A stretch of 64,000 nucleotides of DNA, taken from positions 124,001 to 188,000 of the forward strand of contig NZ_JAUXOD010000051.1 of the NCBI RefSeq assembly GCF_030682515.1, read 5' to 3'. Origin of the DNA: Hoeflea sp. Its GTDB lineage: Bacteria; Pseudomonadota; Alphaproteobacteria; Rhizobiales; Rhizobiaceae. Positions 44,459-54,286 of this stretch are shown piece after piece. Numbering within the stretch: the first letter of the stretch is position 1; the number at the start of each line of letters is the position of its first letter. A program made the translations under genes and the position numbers. The notes under the pieces were generated by a model. The model saw only the letters and a list, made by a program, of their open reading frames with translations, was not told where the DNA came from and searched no databases.

Positions 44459-46047
44459 TGTCTGAACACGCGGTCACGGTTGGCGAAGCCCTCGTCACGC
44501 TCCTGGAACAGGCCGGCGTCGACACGGTGTTCGGCATCCCGGGGGTCCACACCATCGAGCTCTACCGCGGCCTTGCCGCAAGCACGATTCGCCACATCAC
44601 GCCGCGCCACGAACAGGGCGCCGGCTTCATGGCCGATGGCTATGCGCGCGTCACCGGACGTCCGGGCGTGTGTTTCGTCATCACCGGGCCGGGCCTGACC
44701 AACACGCTGACCGCCATGGCGCAGGCGCGCGCCGACAGCATTCCGATGCTGGTGATCTCCGGCGTCAACGCGACCGCGACGCTCGGGCGGGGGCGCGGCC
44801 ACCTGCACGAACTGCCCGATCAGGCCGCCCTCGCCCGCAGCGTTGCCCTCTGGACGCACACGCTCACGGATCCAGCCCGGTTGGGCGAGGTGCTGGAACA
44901 GGCCTTCCGGGTGATGACCGGTGGCAGGCCCGGTCCCGTGCATCTCGAGATCCCGACCGACGTTATGAAGCTGCCCGCCGGCAATCAGAGCTTCACCCTG
45001 CCGGCGCACCCGCGCCCGCGCCCCTCCTCCGCCGATCTCGCCACGGCGGCGGGCATGCTCGACAGGTCGACATCACCGGTCCTCCTGATCGGCGGTGGCG
45101 CGGTGCATTGCGCCGACGCTGTCCGCCGCCTGGCCGAGCGGCTCGATGCGCCGGTGGTCTCCACCGCCAATGCGCGCGGCATCATGGCCGGTCATGCGCT
45201 CGATGTACCGGCGAGCCCGAGCTTCGGCTGCGTGCGCGATCTGCTCGGCGGCTCGGACCTGGTGCTGGCGCTCGGGACCGAGCTCGGACCCACCGATTGC
45301 GACATGTATGAGGATGGCGGCTTCGCGCTGCCCGCAAACCTGATCCGCGTCGACATCGACGCCGCCCAGTTGTCGCGCGGCGCACCCGCGGCGCTGGCGA
45401 TCGAAGCGGATCTCGGCGCGTTCGTCGAGGATCTGCTCGGCGGCGCCGGGACCTGGCACGGAAACGCCGGAGGCGGCGCCCAGCGCGCCCGGTCCGCGCG
45501 CGATCTCGCCATGGCAAGCCTGGGCGACACATACCGCTCCCATATCGGACTGATCCGGGACATCTGGCAGGTCCTGCCGGAGGCGACGCTCGTGGGCGAT
45601 TCGACGCAGGTCGTCTATGCCGGCAACATGTTCGTGGACGCGCCGCGGCAGGCCTCCTGGTTCAATTCCGCCACCGGCTTCGGCACGCTCGGCTATGCGG
45701 CGCCGGCGGCAATCGGCGCTGCGCTCGGACAGCCCGGGCGGCCGGTTGTGGCGCTGCTGGGCGATGGCGGCTTCCAGTTCACGCTCGCCGAAATGGGCAG
45801 CGCGCGCGATTGCGACGCGGACGTGGCGTTCCTGGTCTGGAACAATGCAGGCTACATGGAGATCGAGACCTCGATGACTTCGGCCAGCATCACGCCGATC
45901 GGCGTGACGCCGTCGGCGCCCGATTTTTCAGCCATTGCCGCGGCCTACGGGCTGCCGTCGCGCCGGGTTGAAAGCCGTGAGGCGCTTCTCGAGGCGCTCA
46001 AGGATCTGCCGCGGCCCTGCCTGATCGAATATCTCGATCCCCGCTGA
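44458..46047 (+). CDS. thiamine-diphosphate decarboxylase, 5-guanidino-2-oxopentanoate type (AruI-like)
   Basis: 529 residues, acetolactate-synthase-like fold. The N-terminal PYR domain has the proton-relay Glu in TPRHEQGAGFMADGYARV. The central domain lacks a clear FAD requirement. The C-terminal PP domain has VALLGDGGFQFTLAEMGSA and WNNAGY for Mg/ThDP. The context with an arginine-type aminotransferase and ABC transporter fits decarboxylation of 2-ketoarginine to 4-guanidinobutyraldehyde. No regulatory small subunit is present, arguing against acetolactate synthesis. Confidence 0.85.
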   Translation: MSEHAVTVGEALVTLLEQAGVDTVFGIPGVHTIELYRGLAASTIRHITPRHEQGAGFMADGYARVTGRPGVCFVITGPGLTNTLTAMAQARADSIPMLVISGVNATATLGRGRGHLHELPDQAALARSVALWTHTLTDPARLGEVLEQAFRVMTGGRPGPVHLEIPTDVMKLPAGNQSFTLPAHPRPRPSSADLATAAGMLDRSTSPVLLIGGGAVHCADAVRRLAERLDAPVVSTANARGIMAGHALDVPASPSFGCVRDLLGGSDLVLALGTELGPTDCDMYEDGGFALPANLIRVDIDAAQLSRGAPAALAIEADLGAFVEDLLGGAGTWHGNAGGGAQRARSARDLAMASLGDTYRSHIGLIRDIWQVLPEATLVGDSTQVVYAGNMFVDAPRQASWFNSATGFGTLGYAAPAAIGAALGQPGRPVVALLGDGGFQFTLAEMGSARDCDADVAFLVWNNAGYMEIETSMTSASITPIGVTPSAPDFSAIAAAYGLPSRRVESREALLEALKDLPRPCLIEYLDPR

Positions 46048-46067
46048 GCGAGGCTCAATGCATGTCG

Positions 46068-46091
46068 CGCTCAAATGGGTTCGTTTGAGCG
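46068..46091. repeat. inverted repeat between convergent genes
   Basis: CGCTCAAA-TGGGTTCG-TTTGAGCG: 8-bp arms and 8-nt loop, 21 bases after the AruI-like gene. The flanking bases (TGCATGTCG, CGTACATGC) resemble the small intergenic palindromic repeats found in rhizobial genomes. It may also act as a terminator. Confidence 0.45.
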
Positions 46092-46132
46092 ATATCGTAC
46101 ATGCCTTCATTCAAAGTTTTACAGCGACCTTT

Positions 46133-46152
46133 GCGCATCCAATTGGATGCGC
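46133..46152. repeat. 20-bp perfect palindrome
   Basis: GCGCATCCAATTGGATGCGC reads identically on both strands. It lies 15 bases past the ArgE-like stop codon, in the convergent gap. A bidirectional terminator stem or part of the same repeat element as 46068-46091 is likely; an operator role is less likely because no gene starts here. Confidence 0.5.
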
Positions 46153-46166
46153 GGCGCTGCAGGGGT

Positions 46167-47330
46167 TCAGGCGCACATGGAGTCGATCAGCCGGTCCATG
46201 AAGGCTTCGCCGGCGGCGAGCTGGTCGAGCGAAAGGAACTCGTCGGGCTGGTGTGCCTGGGCGATGTCGCCCGGTCCGCAGACAACCGTGGAATAGCCCC
46301 GGGTCTGGAACTGGCTGCCTTCGGTGCCGTAGCTCACCACATGCCGGCCATTGTCGCCGGTCAGGCGGCGCGCCAGCATTTCCGCCGGACCATCGATCTC
46401 GGGCGCGAGCGCCGGTAGCGCGAAGCCGGGATTGAGGTCGATGCCGGTGTCGGGATGGATCCTCTGCATCTCTGCCGTCAGTTCCGCTGCCTTGGCCTCA
46501 AGCGCCCGGGCCCAGTCTTCCGGGCTCTCGCCGGGTACGAAGCGGAACTCCATCAGGAAGCGGCAATCCTTGGCGGTAATGTTGTGGGCGGTGCCGCCCT
46601 CGATCCTGCCGACATGCAGCGTGGTGTAGGCCGGATCGAAGGGCGCCGCGAGTTCGGAGGGCGTGCGCGCGGCGTTCTCGGCGTTGCGCTGGTTGGCCCA
46701 GTCGATCAGCTTCGCCGCATTCATGATGGCGCTCACTCCGTAAGGCAGGAGTGACGAATGCACCTCGAAGCCGCGCACGTGGATATTGTAGGCGAGGCCT
46801 CCCTTGTGCCCCGTCACCACCCGCATCATCGTCGGTTCGCCGACAATCACCTCGCGGGCCCTGGGCAGCGCGCCCAGCATGGTCTCGACCAGATCGACGA
46901 CCGCGAGGCAGCCCACTTCCTCGTCGAAGGAGAGCGCCAGTTGCAGCGGTCGGTTGAGCGGACGTTTGGAGGCCCGCGCCATGGCCAAGAGCGCCAGCGC
47001 GTCAAACCCCTTCATGTCGCAGGCGCCGCGGCCAAAGAGTTTTCCGTCACGCTCGGTCAGCGTCCAGGGATCGGTTGTCCAGGCCTGGCCTTCGACCGGG
47101 ACGACGTCCGTATGGCCCGACAGGATGACCCCGCCGTCAATCCAGGGACCGGTCTGCGCATAGAGATGCGCCTTCGTGCCGCACGGGCTCATGATCCGCT
47201 CCGACGTGATGCCGTGGCCCGCCAGATAGGACTCGACCCACCCCACAAGCGGCAAATTGGTGTCGCGGCTGACGGAAGGGAATGAGATCAATTTTGCGAG
47301 AATTTGGCGAGAGTTAGAATAATCTTCCAT
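46167..47330 (-). CDS. argE: M20 metallopeptidase, acetylornithine deacetylase (ArgE)-like
   Basis: 387 residues from the ATG at 47330; the frame continues upstream but without family similarity. Metal and catalytic motifs: ILSGHTDVVPVEGQ, GRGACDMKGFDAL (bridging Asp), SFDEEVGCLAV (general-base Glu) and the C-terminal GPGDIAQAHQPDEF histidine. ArgE removes the acetyl group from N-acetylornithine, but ArgE-type proteins next to peptide transporters and arginine catabolic genes may act on other N-acyl amino acids or peptides. It is divergent from the dpp operon. Confidence 0.88.
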   Translation of the reverse strand: MEDYSNSRQILAKLISFPSVSRDTNLPLVGWVESYLAGHGITSERIMSPCGTKAHLYAQTGPWIDGGVILSGHTDVVPVEGQAWTTDPWTLTERDGKLFGRGACDMKGFDALALLAMARASKRPLNRPLQLALSFDEEVGCLAVVDLVETMLGALPRAREVIVGEPTMMRVVTGHKGGLAYNIHVRGFEVHSSLLPYGVSAIMNAAKLIDWANQRNAENAARTPSELAAPFDPAYTTLHVGRIEGGTAHNITAKDCRFLMEFRFVPGESPEDWARALEAKAAELTAEMQRIHPDTGIDLNPGFALPALAPEIDGPAEMLARRLTGDNGRHVVSYGTEGSQFQTRGYSTVVCGPGDIAQAHQPDEFLSLDQLAAGEAFMDRLIDSMCA

Positions 47331-47588
47331 CAATTGATCCCAGAAAGGTTCGAAACATCGGCATCGCGCCGATTTCCACAGTTTTGTTCGTTCGGACCGG
47401 CCTTGTCCAGAGCCGGTTTCCCGGGAATTTTTATTTCGCGCCGCAGCCGGTTGGAACACTTATCATGCAAATTCAAAAACCCCACTGGTCAACCGCGAGA
47501 AAATTGGTCAATAGTATCGGCCACCGGCTGATGGAGAGATCGGACCGGCAACAAAAATAACGGGAAAACACGTCCCGAGGGGTACAGT

Positions 47589-48600
<1,012 letters not shown>

Positions 48601-48608
<8 letters not shown>

Positions 48609-49656
48609 CGTTCAAACCGGCATGGAAGCCAAAGCCGCAGTCCCGCTCGTCAAGGTACGCGATCTGAAGATGTATTTCCCGATCCATTCGGGCCTGTTCC
48701 GGACCCATGTCGGCGACATCAAGGCGGTGGATGGCATCAGCTTCGACATCATGCCCGGCGAAACGCTGGGGCTGGTGGGTGAATCAGGCTGCGGCAAGTC
48801 CACCGTCGGGCGCGCGATCCTCAGGCTCTATGACGTGACCGCCGGCACGGTCGAGATCAACGGCTTCGAGATCGCCCATGTCGACCGCGACAGCCTCAGA
48901 TCGAAGCGGCCGATGATGCAGATGATCTTCCAGGACCCGCAGGCGAGCCTCAATCCGCGCATGACGGTGGCGAGCATCATCGGCGAGCCGCTGGACGAGC
49001 ACATGAAGCTCTCGGGCGACGAACGCCTGGCGCGGATCTATGAACTGATGGACTGGGTCGGCCTCAACCGGGAATTCGCCAAGCGCTACCCGCACGAGTT
49101 TTCCGGCGGGCAGCGCCAGCGCATCGGCATCGCCCGGGCGCTCGCGCTCAATCCCAAGTTCATCGTCTGCGACGAGCCGATCGCGGCGCTCGACGTGTCG
49201 ATCCAGGCGCAGGTCGTCAACCTGCTCGAGGAACTGCAGACACGGCTCAATCTCACCTACCTGTTCATCAGCCATGATCTGTCGATGGTGCGCCACATCG
49301 CCGACCGGGTGGCGGTGATGTATCTGGGGCGGATTGTCGAAATCGCCTCGCGCGAGAAGCTGTTTGCCGATCCGCTGCATCCCTATTCCCAGGCCCTGCT
49401 GTCGGCAGTGCCCGAACCCGATCCGGAGTCCGAGCGCAACCGCAGGCCGATCGTGCTGCAGGGCGATGTCCCCTCCCCCGCCAACCCGCCCAAGGGCTGC
49501 AACTTTTCCACCCGATGCCCCAAAGTCATGGATATCTGCCGGCAGCAAGAGCCCGGCGTCTTTGATTTCGGAGAAGGAAGACAGGTGGCCTGCCACCTGT
49601 ATTCGGAAAGCATGAAAACGACCGCGGAACCAACCGGCGGCGAAAGAACAAACTGA
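48601..49656 (+). CDS. dppF: oligopeptide/dipeptide ABC transporter ATP-binding protein (DppF type)
   Basis: 351 residues from MGDVQTGMEAK. Walker A GESGCGKSTVGRAI, signature FSGGQRQRIGIARAL, Walker B FIVCDEPIAALDVSIQ and H-loop FISHDLSMVRHIAD, with the C-terminal cysteines KGCNFSTRCPKVMDIC of the peptide-ATPase extension. It forms the nucleotide-binding heterodimer with DppD. The start lies inside the last codons of dppD. Confidence 0.94.
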
Positions 49657-49678
49657 TAATTTCAACAAGGAGACAGCC

Positions 49679-51379
49679 ATGAGACTTAAAACTTTCCTGA
49701 TGGGCGCCGTCGCCGCGATGGCGATCGTACCCGTCGCCCACGCCGAGCGCGGCTCGGACGGCGACGTCAAGATCCTTTACTGGCAGGCACCTTCGATCCT
49801 GAATCCGTATCTTTCGGGCGGCACCAAGGACATCGAATCGTCCTCGCTGATCGTCGAGCCTCTGGCCCGCTTCGACCAGACCGGCGCGTTGGTTCCCTTC
49901 CTCGCGGAATCGATCCCGACCGTTGAAAACGGCGGCGTGAGCGCCGACCTGACCACCATCACCTGGAAGCTGAAGGAAGGCCTGCTGTGGTCGGACGGCA
50001 CGCCGGTCACCTCGGCCGACGTCAAGTTCACTGCCGACTACTGCATGGCGCCGGATGGCGGCTGCGCGCAGAGCGCAAAGTTTGACGGCGTCCAGAGCAT
50101 CGACACTCCGGACGATCTCACCATCGTCGTCACCTTCAGTGCACCGAAGCCTGTTCCCTATGCGGCCTTTGTCGGCGGTCAGTCGCCGATCATCCAGAAG
50201 GCGCAGTTCGAGAACTGCCTGGGCGCCAAGGCGCAGGAATGCACCTCGGCCAATTTCGGCCCGATCGGCACCGGCCCCTTCGTCGTCACCGACTTCAAGC
50301 CGAATGACGTGATCATCATGAAGGCCAACGATAACTATCGCGATCCGGCCAAGCCGGCCTTCGCGTCGGTGACGTTCAAGGGCGGCGGCGACGCCGCAGC
50401 CGCCGGCCGCGCCGTCATGGAAACCGGCGAATTCGACTATGCCTGGAACCTGCAGCTGGCTCCCGACGTCATCGCCAAGATGGCTGAAGGCGGCAAGGGC
50501 ACCCCGATCTCCGGCTTCGGCACGCTCGTCGAGCGCATCGAGATGAACATGACCGATCCCTCGCCGGACCTGCCGGAAGGCGAGCGTTCGACCGCCAAGC
50601 ATCCGCATCCGATCCTGTCGGACGAGAAGGTGCGCAGGGCGCTGTCGATGGCGATCGACCGCAACCTGCTGGTCGAAATCGGCTACGGCCAGGCCGGCCG
50701 CCCGACCTGCAACCTGGTGCCCGCGCCGGAGCTGTTTGCGTCCGACAACACCGACTGCCTGACGCAGGACGTCGAAGGCGCCAAGGCGCTGCTCGAAGAA
50801 GCCGGCTGGACCGTGGGCGCCGGCGGCATCCGCGAAAAGGATGGCAAGAAGCTCAAGCTTCTCTACCAGAGCTCGACCAATGCCGTGCGCCAGGACTTCC
50901 AGGCGCTCATCAAGCAGTGGTGGACCGATATCGGCGTCGAAACCGAACTCAAGAACATCGACGCATCCGTGTTCTTCGGCGGCGACCCGGCATCCCCGGA
51001 CACCTTCCAGAAGTTCTATGCGGACGTGGAAATGTACGCCAACAACTTCGACGGCACCGACCCGGAGCAGTATCTGGGCCAGTACACCTGCGAGAAGGCT
51101 CCGCGGCCCGAGACGCAGTGGCAGGGCGAGAACATCAACCGCTATTGCGATCCGGCCTATGACGAACTGGTGGCCGAACTCGGCAAGACCGGCGAAATCT
51201 CCAAGCGCGCCGAAATCGCCAAGAAGCTCAACGACATGATCACCAAGGAATCGATGACCATCGTTCCCCTGGTCGATCGCGGCCGTGTTTCGGCCCACTC
51301 CACCAGCCTCGGTGGCGTTGTGCTCAACACGTGGGATTCCGAACTCTGGAATGTCGCGGACTGGTACCGCATCAAGTAA
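49679..51379 (+). CDS. peptide ABC transporter substrate-binding protein (family 5)
   Basis: 566 residues with signal peptide MRLKTFLMGAVAAMAIVPVAHA and a good AGGAGA ribosome-binding site. Family-5 hallmarks are ITWKLKEGLLWSDGTPVTSADVKF, LSDEKVRRALSMAIDRNLLVEI and the C-terminal NTWDSELWNVADWYRIK. It captures peptides or other large polar ligands in the periplasm. Several cysteine pairs suggest structural disulfides. It is placed after the ATPases and before the permeases, followed by a strong hairpin that may set a high receptor-to-permease ratio. Confidence 0.93.
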   Translation: MRLKTFLMGAVAAMAIVPVAHAERGSDGDVKILYWQAPSILNPYLSGGTKDIESSSLIVEPLARFDQTGALVPFLAESIPTVENGGVSADLTTITWKLKEGLLWSDGTPVTSADVKFTADYCMAPDGGCAQSAKFDGVQSIDTPDDLTIVVTFSAPKPVPYAAFVGGQSPIIQKAQFENCLGAKAQECTSANFGPIGTGPFVVTDFKPNDVIIMKANDNYRDPAKPAFASVTFKGGGDAAAAGRAVMETGEFDYAWNLQLAPDVIAKMAEGGKGTPISGFGTLVERIEMNMTDPSPDLPEGERSTAKHPHPILSDEKVRRALSMAIDRNLLVEIGYGQAGRPTCNLVPAPELFASDNTDCLTQDVEGAKALLEEAGWTVGAGGIREKDGKKLKLLYQSSTNAVRQDFQALIKQWWTDIGVETELKNIDASVFFGGDPASPDTFQKFYADVEMYANNFDGTDPEQYLGQYTCEKAPRPETQWQGENINRYCDPAYDELVAELGKTGEISKRAEIAKKLNDMITKESMTIVPLVDRGRVSAHSTSLGGVVLNTWDSELWNVADWYRIK

Positions 51380-51391
51380 CGCAACAACGGC

Positions 51392-51417
51392 AGGGCCCCG
51401 CTCAGGCGGGGCCCTTT
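51392..51417 (+). terminator. hairpin with short U-run after the peptide-binding-protein gene
   Basis: AGGGCCCCGC-TCAG-GCGGGGCCCT, a 10-bp perfect stem with tetraloop, followed by TTTCCT; the stem begins 12 bases after the stop codon. It looks like a rho-independent terminator yet the permease genes follow 50 bases on in the same direction, so partial termination or message protection is probable. Confidence 0.7.
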
Positions 51418-51465
51418 CCTGCTTGCTGCGTTTTTGCGACCAACTGCTGAACCGAGGCGTCGCCC

Positions 51466-52473
51466 ATGCTGACCTTTATCATCCGACGGCTATTGACGGC
51501 GATCCCGACGCTTGTGCTCATCAGTCTGATCATTTTTCTGCTGCTCGACCTGGCGCCAGGCGACCCGCTCGCCGACCAGCCGCTGAGCATCCCGCCGGAA
51601 GTGCGTCAGCGGATGCGCGATGCGCTCGGCCTCGATTCGCCGGCCTATATCCGCTACCTGCTCTGGGCCAAGCAGTTCTTCTGGGTCGAGCCGCTCTATT
51701 TCATAGACTGGCTGGCGGGAACCAATTTTGCCGACGGCATGCAGCGCATTGTCTCCTGGCAGTTCCGCGCGCCGGTGTTCGACATCATTGTCCAGCGCAT
51801 CCCGCAGACGCTCTGGGTGGTGGGACTTGCCTATCTTGTGGGCGTGATGATCGCGCTGCCGATCGGCATCATCTCGGCCTACAAGCAGTATTCCTGGTTC
51901 GACCAGCTCGGCACCTTCGTGTCGATGATCGGGTTTTCGGTTCCGCCGTTCTTCTCGGGCGTGCTGATGATCGTGTTCTTCGCCATCATGCTTCCCTGGT
52001 TCCCGTCGATCTATGACACCACGTTGGTGGTCAACGACTTCGAGAGCCTGGGCAAGCAGATAAGACAGATGACGCTGCCGGTGCTGGTGCTGTCGTTGCA
52101 GACGACGGCGCAATTGTCGCGCTTCATGCGCGCCTCGATGCTCGACAATCTCAACCATGATTATGTCCGCACCGCCCGCGCCAAGGGCATGACCGAGAAG
52201 GTGGTCGTGCTGGTGCACGTGCTGCGCAATTCGCTCATTCCGGTCGTCACCGTGATCGCGCTCGGCATTCCGTCGATCTTCGGCGGCGCCATCATCACCG
52301 AGCAGATCTTCAAGGTGAACGGGCTGGGGCAATTGCTGATCACCGCCATCTACGCCAATGACCTGCCGATGGTGCAGACGCTCGCCTTCATCTTCGCCGT
52401 GCTGATCGTGGCCTGCAACCTGATCGCCGACATGCTCTACGGCCTGCTTGATCCGAGGATCCGCTATGACTGA
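51466..52473 (+). CDS. dppB: peptide ABC transporter permease (DppB type)
   Basis: 335 residues, six helices. N-terminus MLTFIIRRLLTAIPTLVLIS is typical of DppB, and the EAA loop HDYVRTARAKGMTEKVVVLVHVLRNSLIP plus IFGGAIITEQIFKVNGLG are present. A periplasmic loop at about 65-105 is longer than in some homologues. It overlaps dppC by eight bases. Confidence 0.94.
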   Translation: MLTFIIRRLLTAIPTLVLISLIIFLLLDLAPGDPLADQPLSIPPEVRQRMRDALGLDSPAYIRYLLWAKQFFWVEPLYFIDWLAGTNFADGMQRIVSWQFRAPVFDIIVQRIPQTLWVVGLAYLVGVMIALPIGIISAYKQYSWFDQLGTFVSMIGFSVPPFFSGVLMIVFFAIMLPWFPSIYDTTLVVNDFESLGKQIRQMTLPVLVLSLQTTAQLSRFMRASMLDNLNHDYVRTARAKGMTEKVVVLVHVLRNSLIPVVTVIALGIPSIFGGAIITEQIFKVNGLGQLLITAIYANDLPMVQTLAFIFAVLIVACNLIADMLYGLLDPRIRYD

Positions 52474-53389
52474 TGCTCCTGTCGCCACAGTCCCGGCAAA
52501 ACCGGACACTTCGGGCCGTTCGCAATGGTGGGATGTCTGGGACCAGTTCAAGACCCACAAGGGCGCGCTGTTCGGCGCCGCGGTGTTCGGCTTCATCGTG
52601 CTGTCGGTCACCATCGGGCCGCTGCTCTGGACCATCGAGCCAACCTACATCGACATCCGTTCCCGCAATGTCGGCCCGTCTCTGGCCCATCCCTTCGGCA
52701 CCGACCAGCTCGGCCGCGACATTCTCGCCCGGATGATGGCCGGCGGCCAGGTGTCGATCGCGGTGGGCCTGACGGCGATGCTGATCAGCGTCGTGCTCGG
52801 CGCCTTCATCGGCGTGGTCGCGGGCTTCTTCCGGAAGCTTGACACGTTCCTGATGGGGCTCACCAACCTGTTTCTCGCGCTGCCGCTGCTGCCGCTGCTG
52901 CTGGTCATGGTGATGCTGTTCCGCGAAACCTTGGCGCGCAGCTTCGGCCCCGAGATGGGCACCTTCATCCTGATCGTGTCCGCGATCGGCATCACCAGCT
53001 GGATGCAGACGGCGCGCATCGTCCGAGGCGAGGTGCTGGCGCTCAAGGAGCGCGAATTCGTGCTGGCGGCGCGGTCCATCGGCACACCTTCGCGGCGCAT
53101 GATCCTGCGGCATATCCTGCCCAACGTGCTGTCGCCGATCATGGTCTCGGCGACGCTCGGGATCGCCACCGCGATCATCACGGAATCGGCGCTGTCGTTC
53201 CTGGGCCTCGGCTTTCCGCCGGACTTCCCGACCTGGGGCCGGCTGCTGTTCGACGCGATCGACTATCTGCAGCAGTATCCCGAGCGCGTGTTCTGGCCGG
53301 GCCTGGCGATTTCGCTCACGGTGCTGAGCGTCAACTACATCGGCGACGGCCTGCGCGACGCGCTCGACCCGCGCATTCGCGGCCGTTGA
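52466..53389 (+). CDS. dppC: peptide ABC transporter permease (DppC type)
   Basis: 307 residues from the ATG at 52466, inside the end of dppB. N-terminal cytoplasmic stretch, then six helices, with the DppC marker HPFGTDQLGRDILARMMAGG and EAA loop LKEREFVLAARSIGTPSRRMILRHILPNV. It completes the transporter. The stop lies two bases from the stop of the convergent transglutaminase gene. Confidence 0.94.
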   Translation: MTDAPVATVPAKPDTSGRSQWWDVWDQFKTHKGALFGAAVFGFIVLSVTIGPLLWTIEPTYIDIRSRNVGPSLAHPFGTDQLGRDILARMMAGGQVSIAVGLTAMLISVVLGAFIGVVAGFFRKLDTFLMGLTNLFLALPLLPLLLVMVMLFRETLARSFGPEMGTFILIVSAIGITSWMQTARIVRGEVLALKEREFVLAARSIGTPSRRMILRHILPNVLSPIMVSATLGIATAIITESALSFLGLGFPPDFPTWGRLLFDAIDYLQQYPERVFWPGLAISLTVLSVNYIGDGLRDALDPRIRGR

Positions 53390-53391
53390 GA

Positions 53392-54282
53392 TCAGGCAAC
53401 CGGTTCCTCGACCGGGATCACGTCCACGGACTGGTCGGTGGTCTGCCCGCCCGCGGTCCGCATGGCGCCGCGCACAGGCGCGAGGTCGGCGTAGTCGCGG
53501 CCATGGGCCACCACGATATGGCCGTCTCCGGCAAAGACCGCATTGGTCGGATCATATTCGATCCATCCTGTTGCCGGGCCGCACCAGGCCGAGACCCAGG
53601 CATGCATGGCGTCCGCCCCTTCCAGCCGTTCCTGGCCGGGGGGCGGCAGGGTGCGGAGGTAGCCGCTGACATAGCCCGCGGGAATGCCGAGGCTTCTCAG
53701 CGCGATGATCATGATGTGGGTGAAGTCCTGGCAGACGCCGTGCCGCGCCGCAAAGGCTTCCGCCGCCGGCGTGCTCACGGTCGTGGCCTCTGCGTCAAAG
53801 CGCATTTCCCGGTGGAGCGCCAGGCCGAGGCGTTCGACGATCTCGGACACCCGTGCGCCAGGCTGCAGATGCGACCGCGCCCAGAGCGCAATGGCCCGGA
53901 CCGGCTCGGCATAGGGCGAGGCCGAAAGGAAATGCAAGGGCGAGCGTGGGCCGAGATCGGCGTGCGCGTCCAGCGCCCTGGCGAGCCCCGGAAGATCCGG
54001 CGAGGCTGGCCCAGGCGCGGCACCACCGGTCACTTCGACCCTCGCCTTGAGGACGATCGTGATATCGCTGTGCGGTTCTGTGAAGGAGAGTTCGGTCAGG
54101 GCGTTGCCGAAAAAATCGCGGCGGTCCTGGCGCATGGCCGGCTTGGGATCGATGTGGAGGCTGCCGGCAATCAGCCGCTGCCGGCCTTCGATGGCGAGCG
54201 GCATCACATGCAGGATCTGGCGGGCGCCGGCGGCCGGGGTTTCGTAGATGTAGTCGATGGTCAGCTTGATATCGTAGCGCAT
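53392..54282 (-). CDS. transglutaminase-like protein with bacterial transglutaminase N-terminal domain
   Basis: 296 residues, no signal peptide. N-terminal beta domain (about 1-85, MRYDIKLTIDYIYETPA) followed by a papain-like transglutaminase core with the triad C184 in HGVCQDFTH, H227 in DAMHAWVSAW and D244 in WIEYDPTNA. Such enzymes make or break amide bonds of glutamine or peptides. It is the last gene of a three-gene operon with a permuted ATP-grasp/alpha-E protein and a transglutaminase-DUF2126 protein, four bases after the previous stop. Confidence 0.92.
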   Translation of the reverse strand: MRYDIKLTIDYIYETPAAGARQILHVMPLAIEGRQRLIAGSLHIDPKPAMRQDRRDFFGNALTELSFTEPHSDITIVLKARVEVTGGAAPGPASPDLPGLARALDAHADLGPRSPLHFLSASPYAEPVRAIALWARSHLQPGARVSEIVERLGLALHREMRFDAEATTVSTPAAEAFAARHGVCQDFTHIMIIALRSLGIPAGYVSGYLRTLPPPGQERLEGADAMHAWVSAWCGPATGWIEYDPTNAVFAGDGHIVVAHGRDYADLAPVRGAMRTAGGQTTDQSVDVIPVEEPVA

Positions 54283-54286
54283 CGCA

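Noticed and set aside
46133-46152. 20-bp palindrome as a transcription-factor operator
   Set aside because: It lies between two convergent gene ends with no start codon nearby, so a terminator or repeat role is more likely.
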